Origin: Candidatus Amarobacillus elongatus
GTDB lineage: Bacteria; Chloroflexota; Dehalococcoidia; Tepidiformales; Tepidiformaceae
DNA length: 64,000 nucleotides
Direction of reading: 5' to 3'
Assembly (NCBI GenBank): GCA_016703545.1
Contig: JADJBX010000001.1
Span: 62,001-126,000 of the forward strand
Below, piece by piece: positions 17,319 through 26,419 of this stretch (positions are counted from its first letter, which is position 1; every line of letters begins with the position of its first letter). Under the pieces are notes generated by a model. It saw only the letters and a list, made by a program, of their open reading frames with translations. It was not told where the DNA came from and searched no databases. The position numbers and the translations under genes were made by a program.

Positions 17319-17639
17319 ATGGGTGTCACGGTCACCACAACCGGCGGTGTCGAAGGCCGCAACGTCACCGCCTACCTCGGAATCGTCGCGGGCGAAAGCA
17401 TCCTCGGCGTGAACGTCTTCAAGGACATCACGGCCGGGTTTCGCAACATCGTCGGCGGCCGCTCCGGCAAGTACGAAGAAGAGCTCCGCAAGGGCCGCGA
17501 CACGGCCGTCGAGGAGATGGTCGAGCGCGCCACGGAGATGGGCGCCGACGCCGTCATCGGCGTGAAGGTCGACTACGAAACGGTTGGCGGGCAGATGCTG
17601 ATTGTGACCGCGTGCGGCACCGCGGTGAAGCTCGCCTGA
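17319..17639 (+). CDS. YbjQ/UPF0145 family protein
   Basis: 106-aa pentameric-barrel family protein with the signatures GRNVTAYLGIVAGESILGVN, GGRSGKYEEEL, ATEMGADAVIGVKVDYE and ACGTAVKL. The length is exactly that of the family. The family was named heavy-metal-binding on weak evidence; its biochemical role is unknown. ATG at 17319 follows AAGGAGG (17303-17309). It stands between rnpB and gap. Confidence 0.92.
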   Translation: MGVTVTTTGGVEGRNVTAYLGIVAGESILGVNVFKDITAGFRNIVGGRSGKYEEELRKGRDTAVEEMVERATEMGADAVIGVKVDYETVGGQMLIVTACGTAVKLA

Positions 17640-17738
17640 CCCTGCCCGCGAAGCCGGGATCGTTACGTCCGCGCGATGGCTGCCCAACACGGAACGGCGT
17701 AGTCTTTTCGCACCACCTTTACTCAGGAGGCCCAGGTC

Positions 17739-18755
17739 TTGGTAACGAAAGTCGGAATTAACGGGTTCGGCCGCATCGGCCGCCAGGTCCTCAAGGCAAT
17801 CACCGACCGGTACCCCGGGAAGCTCGAAGTCGTCGCCATCAACGACCTCGTCTCCATCGACACCAACGTCAACCTGTTGAAGTACGACTCCAACTACGGC
17901 CGCTGGAACAAGGACATCCGCGCCGAGGGCGACACGATCGTCGTCGACGGCCGCGCGATCAAGGTGTTCGCGGAGCGTGACCCCGGCGCGATCCCGTGGG
18001 GGAGCGCGGGCGTCGACATCGTGATCGAGTCGACGGGCCTCTTCACGGATGCGACGAAGGCAGTCGCCCACAAGCGCGACTCGGTCAAGAAGGTGGTCAT
18101 TTCGGCGCCGGCGAAGAACGAGGACGTCACCATCGTGCTCGGTGTGAACCCCGAGAAGTACGACGCGAGCAAGCACCACGTGATTTCGAACGCGAGCTGC
18201 ACGACCAACGGGCTCGCGCCGGTCGTCAAGGTCCTGGTCGATAACCTCGGCCTGCAGAAGGGCCAGATGACGACGATTCACTCGTACACGAACAGCCAGC
18301 AGATCCTCGACAAGGCCGCGGGCAGCGACCCGCGCGAGATGCGTGCCGGTGCGCTCAACATCGTCCCGACCTCGACGGGTGCGGCGAAGGCGCTGCGGCT
18401 CGTGATCCCCGAGATCGAAGGGAAGCTCGACGGTCTCGCCTACCGCGTGCCCACCCCGACGGTCTCCATCGTCGAAATCGTCGCTCTCACGGAGCGCGAC
18501 ACGACGAAGGAAGAGGTCAACCGGCTCCTCGCGGAGACGGCGGGCGAGAAGATGAAGGGCATCCTCGGCTTCACCACCGACCCGGTCGTCTCGATGGACA
18601 TGAAGGGCGACGAGCGTTCGAGCATCGTCGACGGCCTTTCGACCAACGTCGTGGGGGGCAACCTGGTGAAGGTGGCGGCCTGGTACGACAACGAGTGGGG
18701 CTACGCCTGCCGCATCAGCGACCTCTGCTCGTTCCTCGTCGACAAGGGCATCTAA
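17739..18755 (+). CDS. gap: Glyceraldehyde-3-phosphate dehydrogenase, type I
   Basis: 338 aa. The Rossmann start is VGINGFGRIGRQVLKA, the NAD-selecting acidic turn is AINDL, the catalytic Cys154 is in SNASCTTNGLAP, and the phosphate-binding Thr/Arg segments and WYDNEWGYACR are intact. The TTG start at 17739 is supported by CAGGAGG 8 bases upstream. It runs the glycolytic step to 1,3-bisphosphoglycerate in the cytoplasm. pgk and tpi are not adjacent; a hairpin terminator follows, so it is probably monocistronic. Confidence 0.97.
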   Translation: MVTKVGINGFGRIGRQVLKAITDRYPGKLEVVAINDLVSIDTNVNLLKYDSNYGRWNKDIRAEGDTIVVDGRAIKVFAERDPGAIPWGSAGVDIVIESTGLFTDATKAVAHKRDSVKKVVISAPAKNEDVTIVLGVNPEKYDASKHHVISNASCTTNGLAPVVKVLVDNLGLQKGQMTTIHSYTNSQQILDKAAGSDPREMRAGALNIVPTSTGAAKALRLVIPEIEGKLDGLAYRVPTPTVSIVEIVALTERDTTKEEVNRLLAETAGEKMKGILGFTTDPVVSMDMKGDERSSIVDGLSTNVVGGNLVKVAAWYDNEWGYACRISDLCSFLVDKGI

Positions 18756-18788
18756 CGACCAGCGGATTCCGCGGTTCGACCAGCAGGA

Positions 18789-18807
18789 GCCGGGACAGTG
18801 TCCCGGC
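18789..18807 (+). terminator. gap terminator hairpin
   Basis: Inverted repeat GCCGGGA, loop CAGTG, TCCCGGC, followed by TTCGCTGTTT. It lies 34 bases after the gap stop. Confidence 0.65.
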
Positions 18808-18846
18808 TTCGCTGTTTCCCGCCCCGCCCGGCGACGGAGGTTCGAC

Positions 18847-19203
18847 ATGGACGGCCCTATCCTGCATCTCGCCCCTGCCGACCGCTGGGAAGGGTGGCCG
18901 CCGGGCGAGGCCTACCTGCCGGACGCGTACGAGGCGGACGGATTCGTGCACTGCACGGCGGGCGACGCCTTGATGCTGACGGTCGCGAACCGGTTCTACC
19001 GGGATACGGCGGGGCCAATCGTGGCCCTGTCCATCGACCCTGCGCGGCTGACCGCACCGCTCAGGTGGGAAGCGGCCACCGACGCCCCGGACACGCTCTT
19101 CCCGCACCTCTACGGGGCAATCGATGCCGGCGCGGTCGTGGGCGTGCGGGCGATGCTGCGGGACGACACGGGCGCCTTCGTCGGGTACGGGCCGCCTCAG
19201 TAG
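18847..19203 (+). CDS. DUF952 family protein
   Basis: 118-aa DUF952 protein. The family signatures are all present: ILHLAPADRW, ADGFVHCTAGDALMLTVANRFYR, VALSIDPARLTAPLRWE and LFPHLYGAIDAGAVVGV. His, Cys and the FPHLYG loop form the conserved pocket, but no activity is established for the family. GACGGAGG precedes the ATG. Its end overlaps the convergent amidase gene by 7 nt. Confidence 0.9.
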   Translation: MDGPILHLAPADRWEGWPPGEAYLPDAYEADGFVHCTAGDALMLTVANRFYRDTAGPIVALSIDPARLTAPLRWEAATDAPDTLFPHLYGAIDAGAVVGVRAMLRDDTGAFVGYGPPQ

Positions 19204-20570
19204 CCGGGAGGGCGCCGGAAGCCGCCGAGGACCTCGCTCGCGGCGGCCGCGAAGGCGAGCGTCGTACGGTCCTCCAGGTAGGGGCCGATAACCTGCCAGC
19301 CCGCGGGCAGCCCCGCCGCGGTCACGCCGACGGGCATGGCGGTGGCGGGGAGCAGGGCGGCGCCGGCCATGGCAGCCCACGTGATGCAGTCCCGGTAGGA
19401 GCGTTCGACGCCGTCGACGTGCAGCACGCGCGTGCCCCCATCGCCCTCCTGCGTGTGTTCGAAGGCAGAGGTGAAGAGCGACGGCGCCAGCAGGACATCG
19501 TACCGCTCGAAGAAGGCGGCCCACTGGCGACGGAAGCGCTGGCGGGTCTCGTCGCGCGCGATCCAGGCGGCGTGGGTCATCGGGTTGTCGTTCCCGGGCG
19601 AAAGGGCACCAACGAGCAGCGGGTAGTACATCGCGAGCGCTTCGGAGAGCGAGAACGGCGGCCGGGCCTCCGTGTCGATGACGGCCCCCGCTTGGCGGAG
19701 CGAGGCGACGCCGGCTTCGAACACGTCGAGCATGGCGCGCTCGGAGGGGCAGGACGGGTCATCGAGCCAGGCGGCGACGCGGAACGACGGGAGGTCGCGG
19801 GTTCGGGCCGGGGGCAGATCGAGCCGCCAGCCGGCGGCTTCGAGCTCATCCGGCCCGGCGATGATGTCGAGCGCGAGTTCGAGGTCTTCGGCGGAGCGGG
19901 CGAGGGGGCCGTTCACGTTCACGTCGCGGCGGTGGAGGGAGCCGGGCGCGCCGGGGATGTGGCCGCGCTCGGGGACGATGCCCCAGGACGGCTTGTGTCC
20001 GAACACGCCGCAGCAGTGCGCGGGCACGCGGATGGACCCGCCAATGTCGCTCCCCAGTTCGAGGGGGCTGAACCCGGCCGCGAGGGCGGTGGCGCTGCCG
20101 CCCGAGGAGCCGCCGGGCACGCGGGCGAGGTCCCAGGGGTTGTTCGTCGTCCCGAAGACGGCGTTGAAGGTCTGGTGGTCGAGCGTCTGTTTCGGGGTGT
20201 TGGTCTTGCCGAAGATGACGGCCCCGGCGGCGCGCAGGCGGGCGACGGCGAGCGCATCCGCCTCCGGGACGTGGGCAGCGAGCGCGGGGTCGCCGCAGAC
20301 GGTGCGCATCCCGGCGGTCTCGAAGGAATCCTTCACCGTCATGGGCAGCCCGTGAAGCGGGCCGAGCCAGTCGCCCTTCGCGGCGAGGTCGTCGGCGCGG
20401 GCTGCCTCGGCCCGGGCACGGTCGACATCGAGCGTGATGACCGCGTTCAGGGCGGGATTGTGCTGCTCGATGCGCGTGAGATGGAGATCCAGGAGCTCTC
20501 GGCTGGAGATCTCCTTGCGGCGCAGGGCGGCGGCGGCGGCGGTGGCGGTGGTGTAGGCATCAACGGTCAT
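19197..20570 (-). CDS. Amidase, amidase-signature family
   Basis: 457 aa. The catalytic Ser-cisSer-Lys triad is visible: Lys in PMTVKDSF, the GGSSGGSA loop with the cis-Ser, and the nucleophile in GSDIGGSIRVPA. It hydrolyses a carboxamide in the cytoplasm; the substrate is unknown. It is not GatA: there is no gatB/gatC nearby, and the region after the signature differs. Its start overlaps the end of the upstream oxidoreductase gene on the same strand, so the two are probably co-transcribed. Confidence 0.93.
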   Translation of the reverse strand: MTVDAYTTATAAAAALRRKEISSRELLDLHLTRIEQHNPALNAVITLDVDRARAEAARADDLAAKGDWLGPLHGLPMTVKDSFETAGMRTVCGDPALAAHVPEADALAVARLRAAGAVIFGKTNTPKQTLDHQTFNAVFGTTNNPWDLARVPGGSSGGSATALAAGFSPLELGSDIGGSIRVPAHCCGVFGHKPSWGIVPERGHIPGAPGSLHRRDVNVNGPLARSAEDLELALDIIAGPDELEAAGWRLDLPPARTRDLPSFRVAAWLDDPSCPSERAMLDVFEAGVASLRQAGAVIDTEARPPFSLSEALAMYYPLLVGALSPGNDNPMTHAAWIARDETRQRFRRQWAAFFERYDVLLAPSLFTSAFEHTQEGDGGTRVLHVDGVERSYRDCITWAAMAGAALLPATAMPVGVTAAGLPAGWQVIGPYLEDRTTLAFAAAASEVLGGFRRPPGY

Positions 20571-21151
20571 GGCGAACTCCCCGGCGCCGGATGATACCGG
20601 TTCGCGAGTGACGGCGGCGTCCTACGCGAGGGGCCTCGACGCGGAACACGGGGAATTCGGCGGCGACGCGCCCGAACTCCTCGAGGGGCGGCGCCGGGGG
20701 CGACGGGAATGTGCGGGCGGCCACCCGGGGCGACAGCCAGGTATGCCCGGAGGATGGGCGCCCGCTCGCCGGCGGGCACTTCGACCAGCCGGACGGTACG
20801 CGCCGAGCCGTGGCGCAGGACCGCGTTCCCCGCGGCGGCGCGCACGTTGCGCACCCAGAGGGCGCCTTCGCCGAGCATCGACACGAGGTATTGGTGGCCT
20901 TCGTGGCGGGCGAGGACGAGAACGGTCGAGGTCGGCCGGCCCGTCTTCCAGCCGGGGACTTCCAGGGTGACCATGCCGAAGGACGGGAGGCCGCTCGCGG
21001 CGAACCGGCCCATGAAGCGGTTGGTGGCGCGCCCAAAGCGGGTGGGGCGGCGGTCGCGGTACCAGACGGTGGCGGGGAGGCGCGTCCACGCCAGCACGAA
21101 AAGGCCGGCGAAGGCGACCGTAAGCAGCAGACAGCGGAGCAGGCGGGACAT
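20560..21151 (-). CDS. F420-type (DDN/nitroreductase-like) oxidoreductase, frameshifted near its 3' end
   Basis: Split-barrel protein of the deazaflavin-dependent nitroreductase (DUF385) family. An N-terminal membrane helix (LLLTVAFAGLFVLAW) precedes FGMVTLEVPGWKTGRP, VLVLARHEGHQYLVSMLGE, WVRNVRAAAGNAVLR and RAPILRAYLAVAPGGRPHIPV, the family order. After that the frame becomes Arg/Pro-rich and non-protein-like. The -1 alternative frame continues with PLEEFGRVAAEFPVFRV, the family's C-terminus. A single missing base in the GC run near 20684-20700 explains this. Corrected, the gene overlaps the amidase start by 11 nt. Confidence 0.8.
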
Positions 21152-21295
21152 GGACGACCTCCGGGGGCGGCAATTGGTTGGAATGGCCGCGGTTCAGGTG
21201 ATGCCCGCGGGAAGTGTACGCCGAAGGGGAAAGGGGTTGGCGCGAATGGGCCGGGCGGGGTGCCGGGGCCGCGCCGGTTTCTGTAGGCTACGAAC

Positions 21296-21970
21296 ATGGC
21301 GCGGACGACGGGCGCGGCACGGGCGGACGAAGGCGGGACGCGAAGTCTCGTGAGCCTGTACCCGCCGCCGCTCGCGGGGCACGGCCTCGTGCTCCACCCG
21401 TGGAGCGAGGCGATTCTCGCGCGGGTGGCGGAATGGGGGGCGCACGGCTTCCCGTATCACGCGTTCGACATGACCCACCTGAGGGACCCGGCCCGGGCAC
21501 GCGGGGTGCTCGCGCGGATGACGGAGAACGGACCGCATCGGCACTTCGTCGCGATGGAAGGGGACGTCGCGGTCGGCCGGGCATCGGTGAACCTGCGGGA
21601 CGAGGCGGGGCTTTACCTGTGGTCCGTGCACGTGCCGCCCGAGCACGAAGGGCGCGGGGTGTGCCGCCGAATGCTGGCGACGCTCATGACGTGGCTGGAA
21701 GAGGAATTCGTGGGTGGGCCGGACTTCGTGCTGAGCACCAACGCCTTCGCCACGCACGCCCACCGCGCATATGAGGCGCTGGGATTCGAGACCACGGAGA
21801 CGCGCTGGCACTTCGATCGCGAGATTGCCGAACAGCTCTGGCGGGTGAGCCCCGACGAGCGGGAGCCGGTTTCGAAGTTCGTGCGCTTCGCGAACGGGCG
21901 CTGGGAGGTACGGACGCACCTCATGCGGCGGCGGCGGGGCGCCGCCATGAACGTGGGTCCGGCGGGCTGA
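21296..21970 (+). CDS. GNAT-family N-acetyltransferase
   Basis: 224 aa. The acetyl-CoA pyrophosphate loop is in VHVPPEHEGRGVCRRMLATLM (R-x-x-G-x-G/A type), followed by STNAFATHAHRAYEALGFE, the usual strand-5/helix-4 region. An N-terminal extension of ~60 residues precedes the fold, and a basic tail (RRRRG) ends it. The acceptor substrate is unknown. Next to the beta-lactamase-fold gene on the same strand, 40 bases apart. Confidence 0.88.
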   Translation: MARTTGAARADEGGTRSLVSLYPPPLAGHGLVLHPWSEAILARVAEWGAHGFPYHAFDMTHLRDPARARGVLARMTENGPHRHFVAMEGDVAVGRASVNLRDEAGLYLWSVHVPPEHEGRGVCRRMLATLMTWLEEEFVGGPDFVLSTNAFATHAHRAYEALGFETTETRWHFDREIAEQLWRVSPDEREPVSKFVRFANGRWEVRTHLMRRRRGAAMNVGPAG

Positions 21971-22010
21971 CGTTCGACCGCGCCCTCGCGGGGGGCGACA
22001 CTTGGCGGCG

Positions 22011-22991
22011 ATGGAGATCCGCCGCATCCGTCTCGCCTACAACAACGTCTACGCGGTCGAGAGCGCGGGTGTGCGCGTGCTCGTGGACACGGGGCCCGAC
22101 TACGCCGGGGCGCGCGCAACGCTGGCCGAGGCGCTGAACGGTTGGCGGCCGGACGTGGTGGTCGCGACGCACGCGCATGTGGACCACGCGGGCCTCGGGC
22201 TCTGGTGGCAGCAACAGGGGGTGCCGGTGGCGCTGACGGCGGCCGACCGCACGCTCGCATCGCACCCCCATTATGTGGATCAGGACGAACTGGACGTGAT
22301 GGTCGCGTGGGTGGAGGCGAGCGGCGCGCCCGAGGCGATTCGCATCGAGGCTGTAGAGGGACTGGAGCGGCGCCGGGAGTGGGCGCTGATGGCGGCGAAC
22401 AGCTCGCAATACCCCCCGGCAGGTTCACAGCCGCGCTGGCCGACGGGCCTCCGGTACGAGTCGTTCGCCGCGAGCCGCACCGTCGCCGACGGCGATGAGG
22501 TCGCGCCCGGAGTGCGGGTGCTGGAGTGCCCGGGGCACACACCGGGGAACCTCGTCCTGGCGGCGGACGGGCACGGCGTGCTCTTCTCCGGGGACCAGCT
22601 GCTGCCGGACATCACCCCCACACCGGCAATCCAGGCCGCGCCAGGGAACCACGACCGGTTCCGGTCCCTGCCTGCGTTCACCGCCTCGCTGGAACGGCTG
22701 CGCGACCTCCACTTCGAGCGCTGCCTGCCGGGCCACGGGGAGCCGTTCGAAGGCGTCGACGCGGCCGTGGAGGCGAACCTCGCCGCGATCGAGGAACGCA
22801 CCGAGCGCGTCGTCGCTGAGCTGCGGCTCGCCGGCGAGGCGTCGCTGTATGAGTTGTGCGAACGGCTCTACCCGCGGGCCCTGCGACGCCGGTTCTGGCA
22901 GATCGCGTCGACGGTGCAGGGCCACCTCGACCTGCTGGAAGCGCGCGAAGCGGCCCGCATTTCGGCGGGCCGCTACACAGTGACGGCATAG
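22011..22991 (+). CDS. Metallo-beta-lactamase-fold hydrolase
   Basis: 326 aa. Metal ligands are in THAHVDHAG, in ECPGHTPGN, in LFSGDQ and in CLPGHGEPF, all four motifs of the fold. The C-terminal ~70 residues are a helical winged domain (ELCERLYPRALRRRFWQIASTVQGHLDLLE), as in glyoxalase-II-like/LACTB2 relatives. The ATG at 22011 is chosen; a TTG at 22002 would add three residues. It probably hydrolyses a thioester or phosphodiester; the substrate is unknown. Confidence 0.92.
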   Translation: MEIRRIRLAYNNVYAVESAGVRVLVDTGPDYAGARATLAEALNGWRPDVVVATHAHVDHAGLGLWWQQQGVPVALTAADRTLASHPHYVDQDELDVMVAWVEASGAPEAIRIEAVEGLERRREWALMAANSSQYPPAGSQPRWPTGLRYESFAASRTVADGDEVAPGVRVLECPGHTPGNLVLAADGHGVLFSGDQLLPDITPTPAIQAAPGNHDRFRSLPAFTASLERLRDLHFERCLPGHGEPFEGVDAAVEANLAAIEERTERVVAELRLAGEASLYELCERLYPRALRRRFWQIASTVQGHLDLLEAREAARISAGRYTVTA

Positions 22992-22995
22992 GGCG

Positions 22996-23586
22996 TCAGG
23001 TATTGTCGGCGGGGCGGACCGGCCGCTCGGCGACGGCGGCGCCGCCGCGGCGCTCATCCACTTCCAGGAGTTCGTCGAAGAGGTCGCGGTACTGCATCAT
23101 CGCGCGGCGCAGTTCCTCCGTCGTGGCTTCGCCATCCCGGCTGCGCGCGGCGATTTCGTGCGCCGAACGGTAGTTCCGGACGAGGTCCGGGTGGTCGACG
23201 GAGAGGTCGGCGGCCTGCTGCTCGAAATCGGTCAGCGGGTAGCCGCGAAGGGTCATGACCTCGCCGATGAGGCCGTCCGCGCGGACGACGGAATCCACCG
23301 GCTCGTCCACGAACTTCGTCTGCGTGACGGTCCATTCGTGGGTGAAGCGGTTGGCGTCCCCGGGGTCGAGCGGGCGGATGTCGAACGTCTTGACGCGCTT
23401 TTCGCGGCGTTCGATCTCCTGGCGGGCGGCACGTTCGCTGCCCGTTTCGCCGACGAGGTGTTCGTATTCGGACCCGTAGGCGGAGCGGTAGCGGCGGGCG
23501 CGGCTTTTCGACCAGGCGTAGGCGGCGATGGCAATGACAGCCACGGCCGCGACGGCAACGATTGCGATCCAGAGCCAGGTGTCCAT
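22996..23586 (-). CDS. Membrane-anchored hypothetical protein
   Basis: 196 aa. A single N-terminal membrane helix (WLWIAIVAVAAVAVIAIAAYA) is followed by a basic stop (KSRARRYR) and a soluble, charged, mostly helical domain with GSEYEHLVGETGSERAARQEI and an EWTVTQTKFVDEP strand. Relatives occur as uncharacterised membrane-anchored proteins in actinobacteria and other phyla. The ATG at 23586 is chosen since it starts just before the helix. Convergent with the metallo-hydrolase gene (4-base gap). Confidence 0.75.
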   Translation of the reverse strand: MDTWLWIAIVAVAAVAVIAIAAYAWSKSRARRYRSAYGSEYEHLVGETGSERAARQEIERREKRVKTFDIRPLDPGDANRFTHEWTVTQTKFVDEPVDSVVRADGLIGEVMTLRGYPLTDFEQQAADLSVDHPDLVRNYRSAHEIAARSRDGEATTEELRRAMMQYRDLFDELLEVDERRGGAAVAERPVRPADNT

Positions 23587-23664
23587 GCCGCCAGCATGCG
23601 ACAGAGACACTTGCGAGAAGGTAACTGGCACGTCCTTGCCGTGCCGCCCGTGCGACAGTGGGCG

Positions 23665-26310
23665 TTACGTGCCGAGCGCTTCGAGCTCCTCCAGGGTCAG
23701 GCGGGCGACGCGGCGGCCGTGCGCGCGCAGGGAGGCGAGGTCACCGAGTGCCTGGGCCGCCTCGAGCGTGGCAAAGGTGTAGGGCCGGCCGGGGATGGGG
23801 AGGTCGGCCTCCGGGGTGCCGGTGACCTGCAGGAAGACGCCCTGGTTCGGGCCGCCCTTGTGCAGCTGCCCGGTGGAGTGGAGGAACCGCGGACCGAAGC
23901 CGACGGTGGTGGCGACGCGGTACCGGTCGCGGAGGCGCATACGCACGGCCTGGAGGCGAGCAATGGTCTCGGGGTCGCGCGGCAGGTAGGCGAGGATGGC
24001 GATGTAGTCCATGGCGCGCACCCGGGCGAGCACGTCCGCGACGGACGGCGTGACGTCGGACGCCTGCTGCCCGGCAAGCACCGCGTTCGTGGCGTCTTTC
24101 GCTTCCTGCACGTTGGGCTGGTCGAAGGGCTGGATGCCCATGACCGCGCTCGCCACGGCCGTCGCGAATTCCCAGCGGAAGAACTCGGCGCCGAGCTGCC
24201 AGGGGCCCTCGTACGGCAGGCGCGCGACGGGCTGACCCGCGGCCTCGAGCGCCGCGAGCGCGACGTGGTCTCCGACGGCGACGAAAAGCCTGTCATTGCC
24301 GTAGTCACCGGGCGCGCCGGCGTCCTCGCCTTCGATGAGGACGATGCCCTTGCCTTCCTTGCCGGTGGATTCCGCGACGAGCTGTTCGATCCAGTAGCCG
24401 AGGGATTGCAGGCCGGGAGGGAGGACGAGCGTCAGCTTGTCGCGCCCCATGAGGGCGGCATCGCCCATGAGCGCGCCGAGCCAGGCGCCGGGATTCTCCG
24501 CGACGGGCCCCGTGCATGCGCTCGCCATGGCGAGGGCGCCGCCGAGCAGGCGGTCGAGGTCGACCCCGAGGAGGGCCGCGGGCACGAGCCCGAACAGCGA
24601 CAGCGCGGAATACCGGCCGCCGATGTCGCTGGGGTTGAGGAAGATTCGGCGGGCGCCCCGCTCGCGGCCGAGCGCTTCGAGCGCGCTGCCGGGGTCCGTG
24701 ACGATGGCGTATTGGCGGCCATCGGGGCACTTCGCGAAGAAGTAATCGAACTGCGACCGGGTTTCGATCGTGCCGCCAGACTTGCTGGAGACGACGAAGA
24801 GAGTGCGCGAGAGGTCGAGCCGCTCTTCGAGCGCGATGATCTGGCCCGGGTCGGTGGAGTCGAGCACGTGCAGGTCCAGGCAGCCGGGCGCAACCCCAAA
24901 CGTTTCGCGGAAGACCTCGGGGGCGAGGCTGGAGCCGCCCATACCGAGGACGACGGCGTCCGTGAAGCCGTCGGCGGCGGCCTCGGCGGCGAAGGCTCGC
25001 AGCCCCTCCACCTCGGCCAGCATCGCTTCGGCGACGTGCAGCCACCCGAGCCGGTCCGTGATCTCCGTGGGGTCCGGTTTCCAGACCGTGTGGTCCTTCG
25101 CCCAGATGCGGGCCACGGCGTTATCGCGGTCGAGAGCGTCGAGGCGCAGGGTGTGGCCGACGGCGAGGGTGCCGAGCGTGGCAGTCCCGGGAGCGGTGAC
25201 GCGGGCGCATTCCAGCTGGTCGCCGACGCGGGAGAGCAGGCGGTCGAAGTCCTTCTGGAACGCGGCGAGGCCCTCGACCAGGAGGCGCGCGGTGACGGCA
25301 TCGAGGTCGATGCCGGCCGCGCCGAGCGCGTTCAGCTTCGCCTCGGCATCGGCAAGGGCGGCATCGTCGATTGTTACGCGGACATCGAGGTGGTCCTGGA
25401 CGGCGCGAAGGGTCGCCTCCGGCATCGTGTTGACGGTGAACGGCGCGACCAGATCCTCGACGTAGAGGATGTCGGAGTAGGCGGGGTTCTTCGTGCCCGT
25501 GGAGGCCCAGAGGGGACGCTGGACGCGTGCCCCCGCGGCAGCCAGGCGTTCCCAGCGGGGTCCGGAGAAAGCGTGCTGGAAACGGCCGTAGGCACGGCGC
25601 GCGTTCGCGACCGCGATCGTTCCCCGCAGCGGCGAATCGGCCGGGAGGAGGGCGTCGACGGCGGTATCGACGCGGGAGACGAAGAACGAGGCGACGCTCG
25701 CCACGCGCGTGAGGTCGAGGCCGCGCGCGAGGCGGGCTTCCAGGCCGCGCAGGTACCCTTCGGCGACGGCTTCGTAGGCGCCGACGGCGAAGAGAAGCGT
25801 CACGTTCACGTTCACGCCCTCTGCGATCAGCACTTCGAGCGCTTCGACGCCGGCGGGGGTGCCGGGAACCTTGATCATGAGGTTGGGGCGGCCGACGAGT
25901 TCCGCGAGCCGGCGGGCTTCGGCGATGGTCGCATCGCGGTCGTGTTCGATGCCGGGCGGCACTTCGAGCGAGACGAAGCCGTCCTGGCCGCCCATGCTTT
26001 CGTAGGTCGCGGTAAGGGCGTCGCAGGCGAGGCGGATATCGTCGGCGGCGAAGTCGACGAAGGCGGCATAGGGGTCGCGGACGCCGCGCAGGGCGGAATC
26101 GCGGATGGAAGCGTCGTAGTCCTTCGAGGAGGCGAGCGCCTTGTCGAAGATCGTCGGGTTCGAGGTCATGCCGACGACGTCGCCGTCGGCGATCATGCGC
26201 GCGAGTTCGCCGGAAGAGATGAGGCCGCGGCTGATGTAGTCGAGCCAGGTGCTCTGGCCGAGGCGGAGCAACTGCTGGGTGGCGGACGAGCTGCTGGCGG
26301 GCGCGGTCAT
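23665..26310 (-). CDS. Bifunctional transaldolase / glucose-6-phosphate isomerase
   Basis: 881-aa fusion. Residues 1-~370 are transaldolase, with the Schiff-base Lys147 in RPNLMIKVPGT and GMTSNPTIFDKA near the start. Residues ~400-881 are phosphoglucose isomerase, with VVLGMGGSSLAPEVFRE, SKSGGTIET, FLNPSDIGGRYSAL and RDKLTLVLPP. It links the pentose phosphate pathway and glycolysis in one polypeptide; such fusions are known from cyanobacteria and other bacteria. The ATG at 26310 is preceded by GGAGG 5 bases away. No frame damage in 2.6 kb. Confidence 0.95.
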   Translation of the reverse strand: MTAPASSSSATQQLLRLGQSTWLDYISRGLISSGELARMIADGDVVGMTSNPTIFDKALASSKDYDASIRDSALRGVRDPYAAFVDFAADDIRLACDALTATYESMGGQDGFVSLEVPPGIEHDRDATIAEARRLAELVGRPNLMIKVPGTPAGVEALEVLIAEGVNVNVTLLFAVGAYEAVAEGYLRGLEARLARGLDLTRVASVASFFVSRVDTAVDALLPADSPLRGTIAVANARRAYGRFQHAFSGPRWERLAAAGARVQRPLWASTGTKNPAYSDILYVEDLVAPFTVNTMPEATLRAVQDHLDVRVTIDDAALADAEAKLNALGAAGIDLDAVTARLLVEGLAAFQKDFDRLLSRVGDQLECARVTAPGTATLGTLAVGHTLRLDALDRDNAVARIWAKDHTVWKPDPTEITDRLGWLHVAEAMLAEVEGLRAFAAEAAADGFTDAVVLGMGGSSLAPEVFRETFGVAPGCLDLHVLDSTDPGQIIALEERLDLSRTLFVVSSKSGGTIETRSQFDYFFAKCPDGRQYAIVTDPGSALEALGRERGARRIFLNPSDIGGRYSALSLFGLVPAALLGVDLDRLLGGALAMASACTGPVAENPGAWLGALMGDAALMGRDKLTLVLPPGLQSLGYWIEQLVAESTGKEGKGIVLIEGEDAGAPGDYGNDRLFVAVGDHVALAALEAAGQPVARLPYEGPWQLGAEFFRWEFATAVASAVMGIQPFDQPNVQEAKDATNAVLAGQQASDVTPSVADVLARVRAMDYIAILAYLPRDPETIARLQAVRMRLRDRYRVATTVGFGPRFLHSTGQLHKGGPNQGVFLQVTGTPEADLPIPGRPYTFATLEAAQALGDLASLRAHGRRVARLTLEELEALGT

Positions 26311-26419
26311 ATGGGCCTCCGTTGGCGGCGAAGCTGTGCTCTCATCATGCACCGTCTCCCGCATTCGCGGCGCGAGGCGCCGGGAGGTGGCGCGCAAGCC
26401 CGTGCGACGGGTGGCCGCC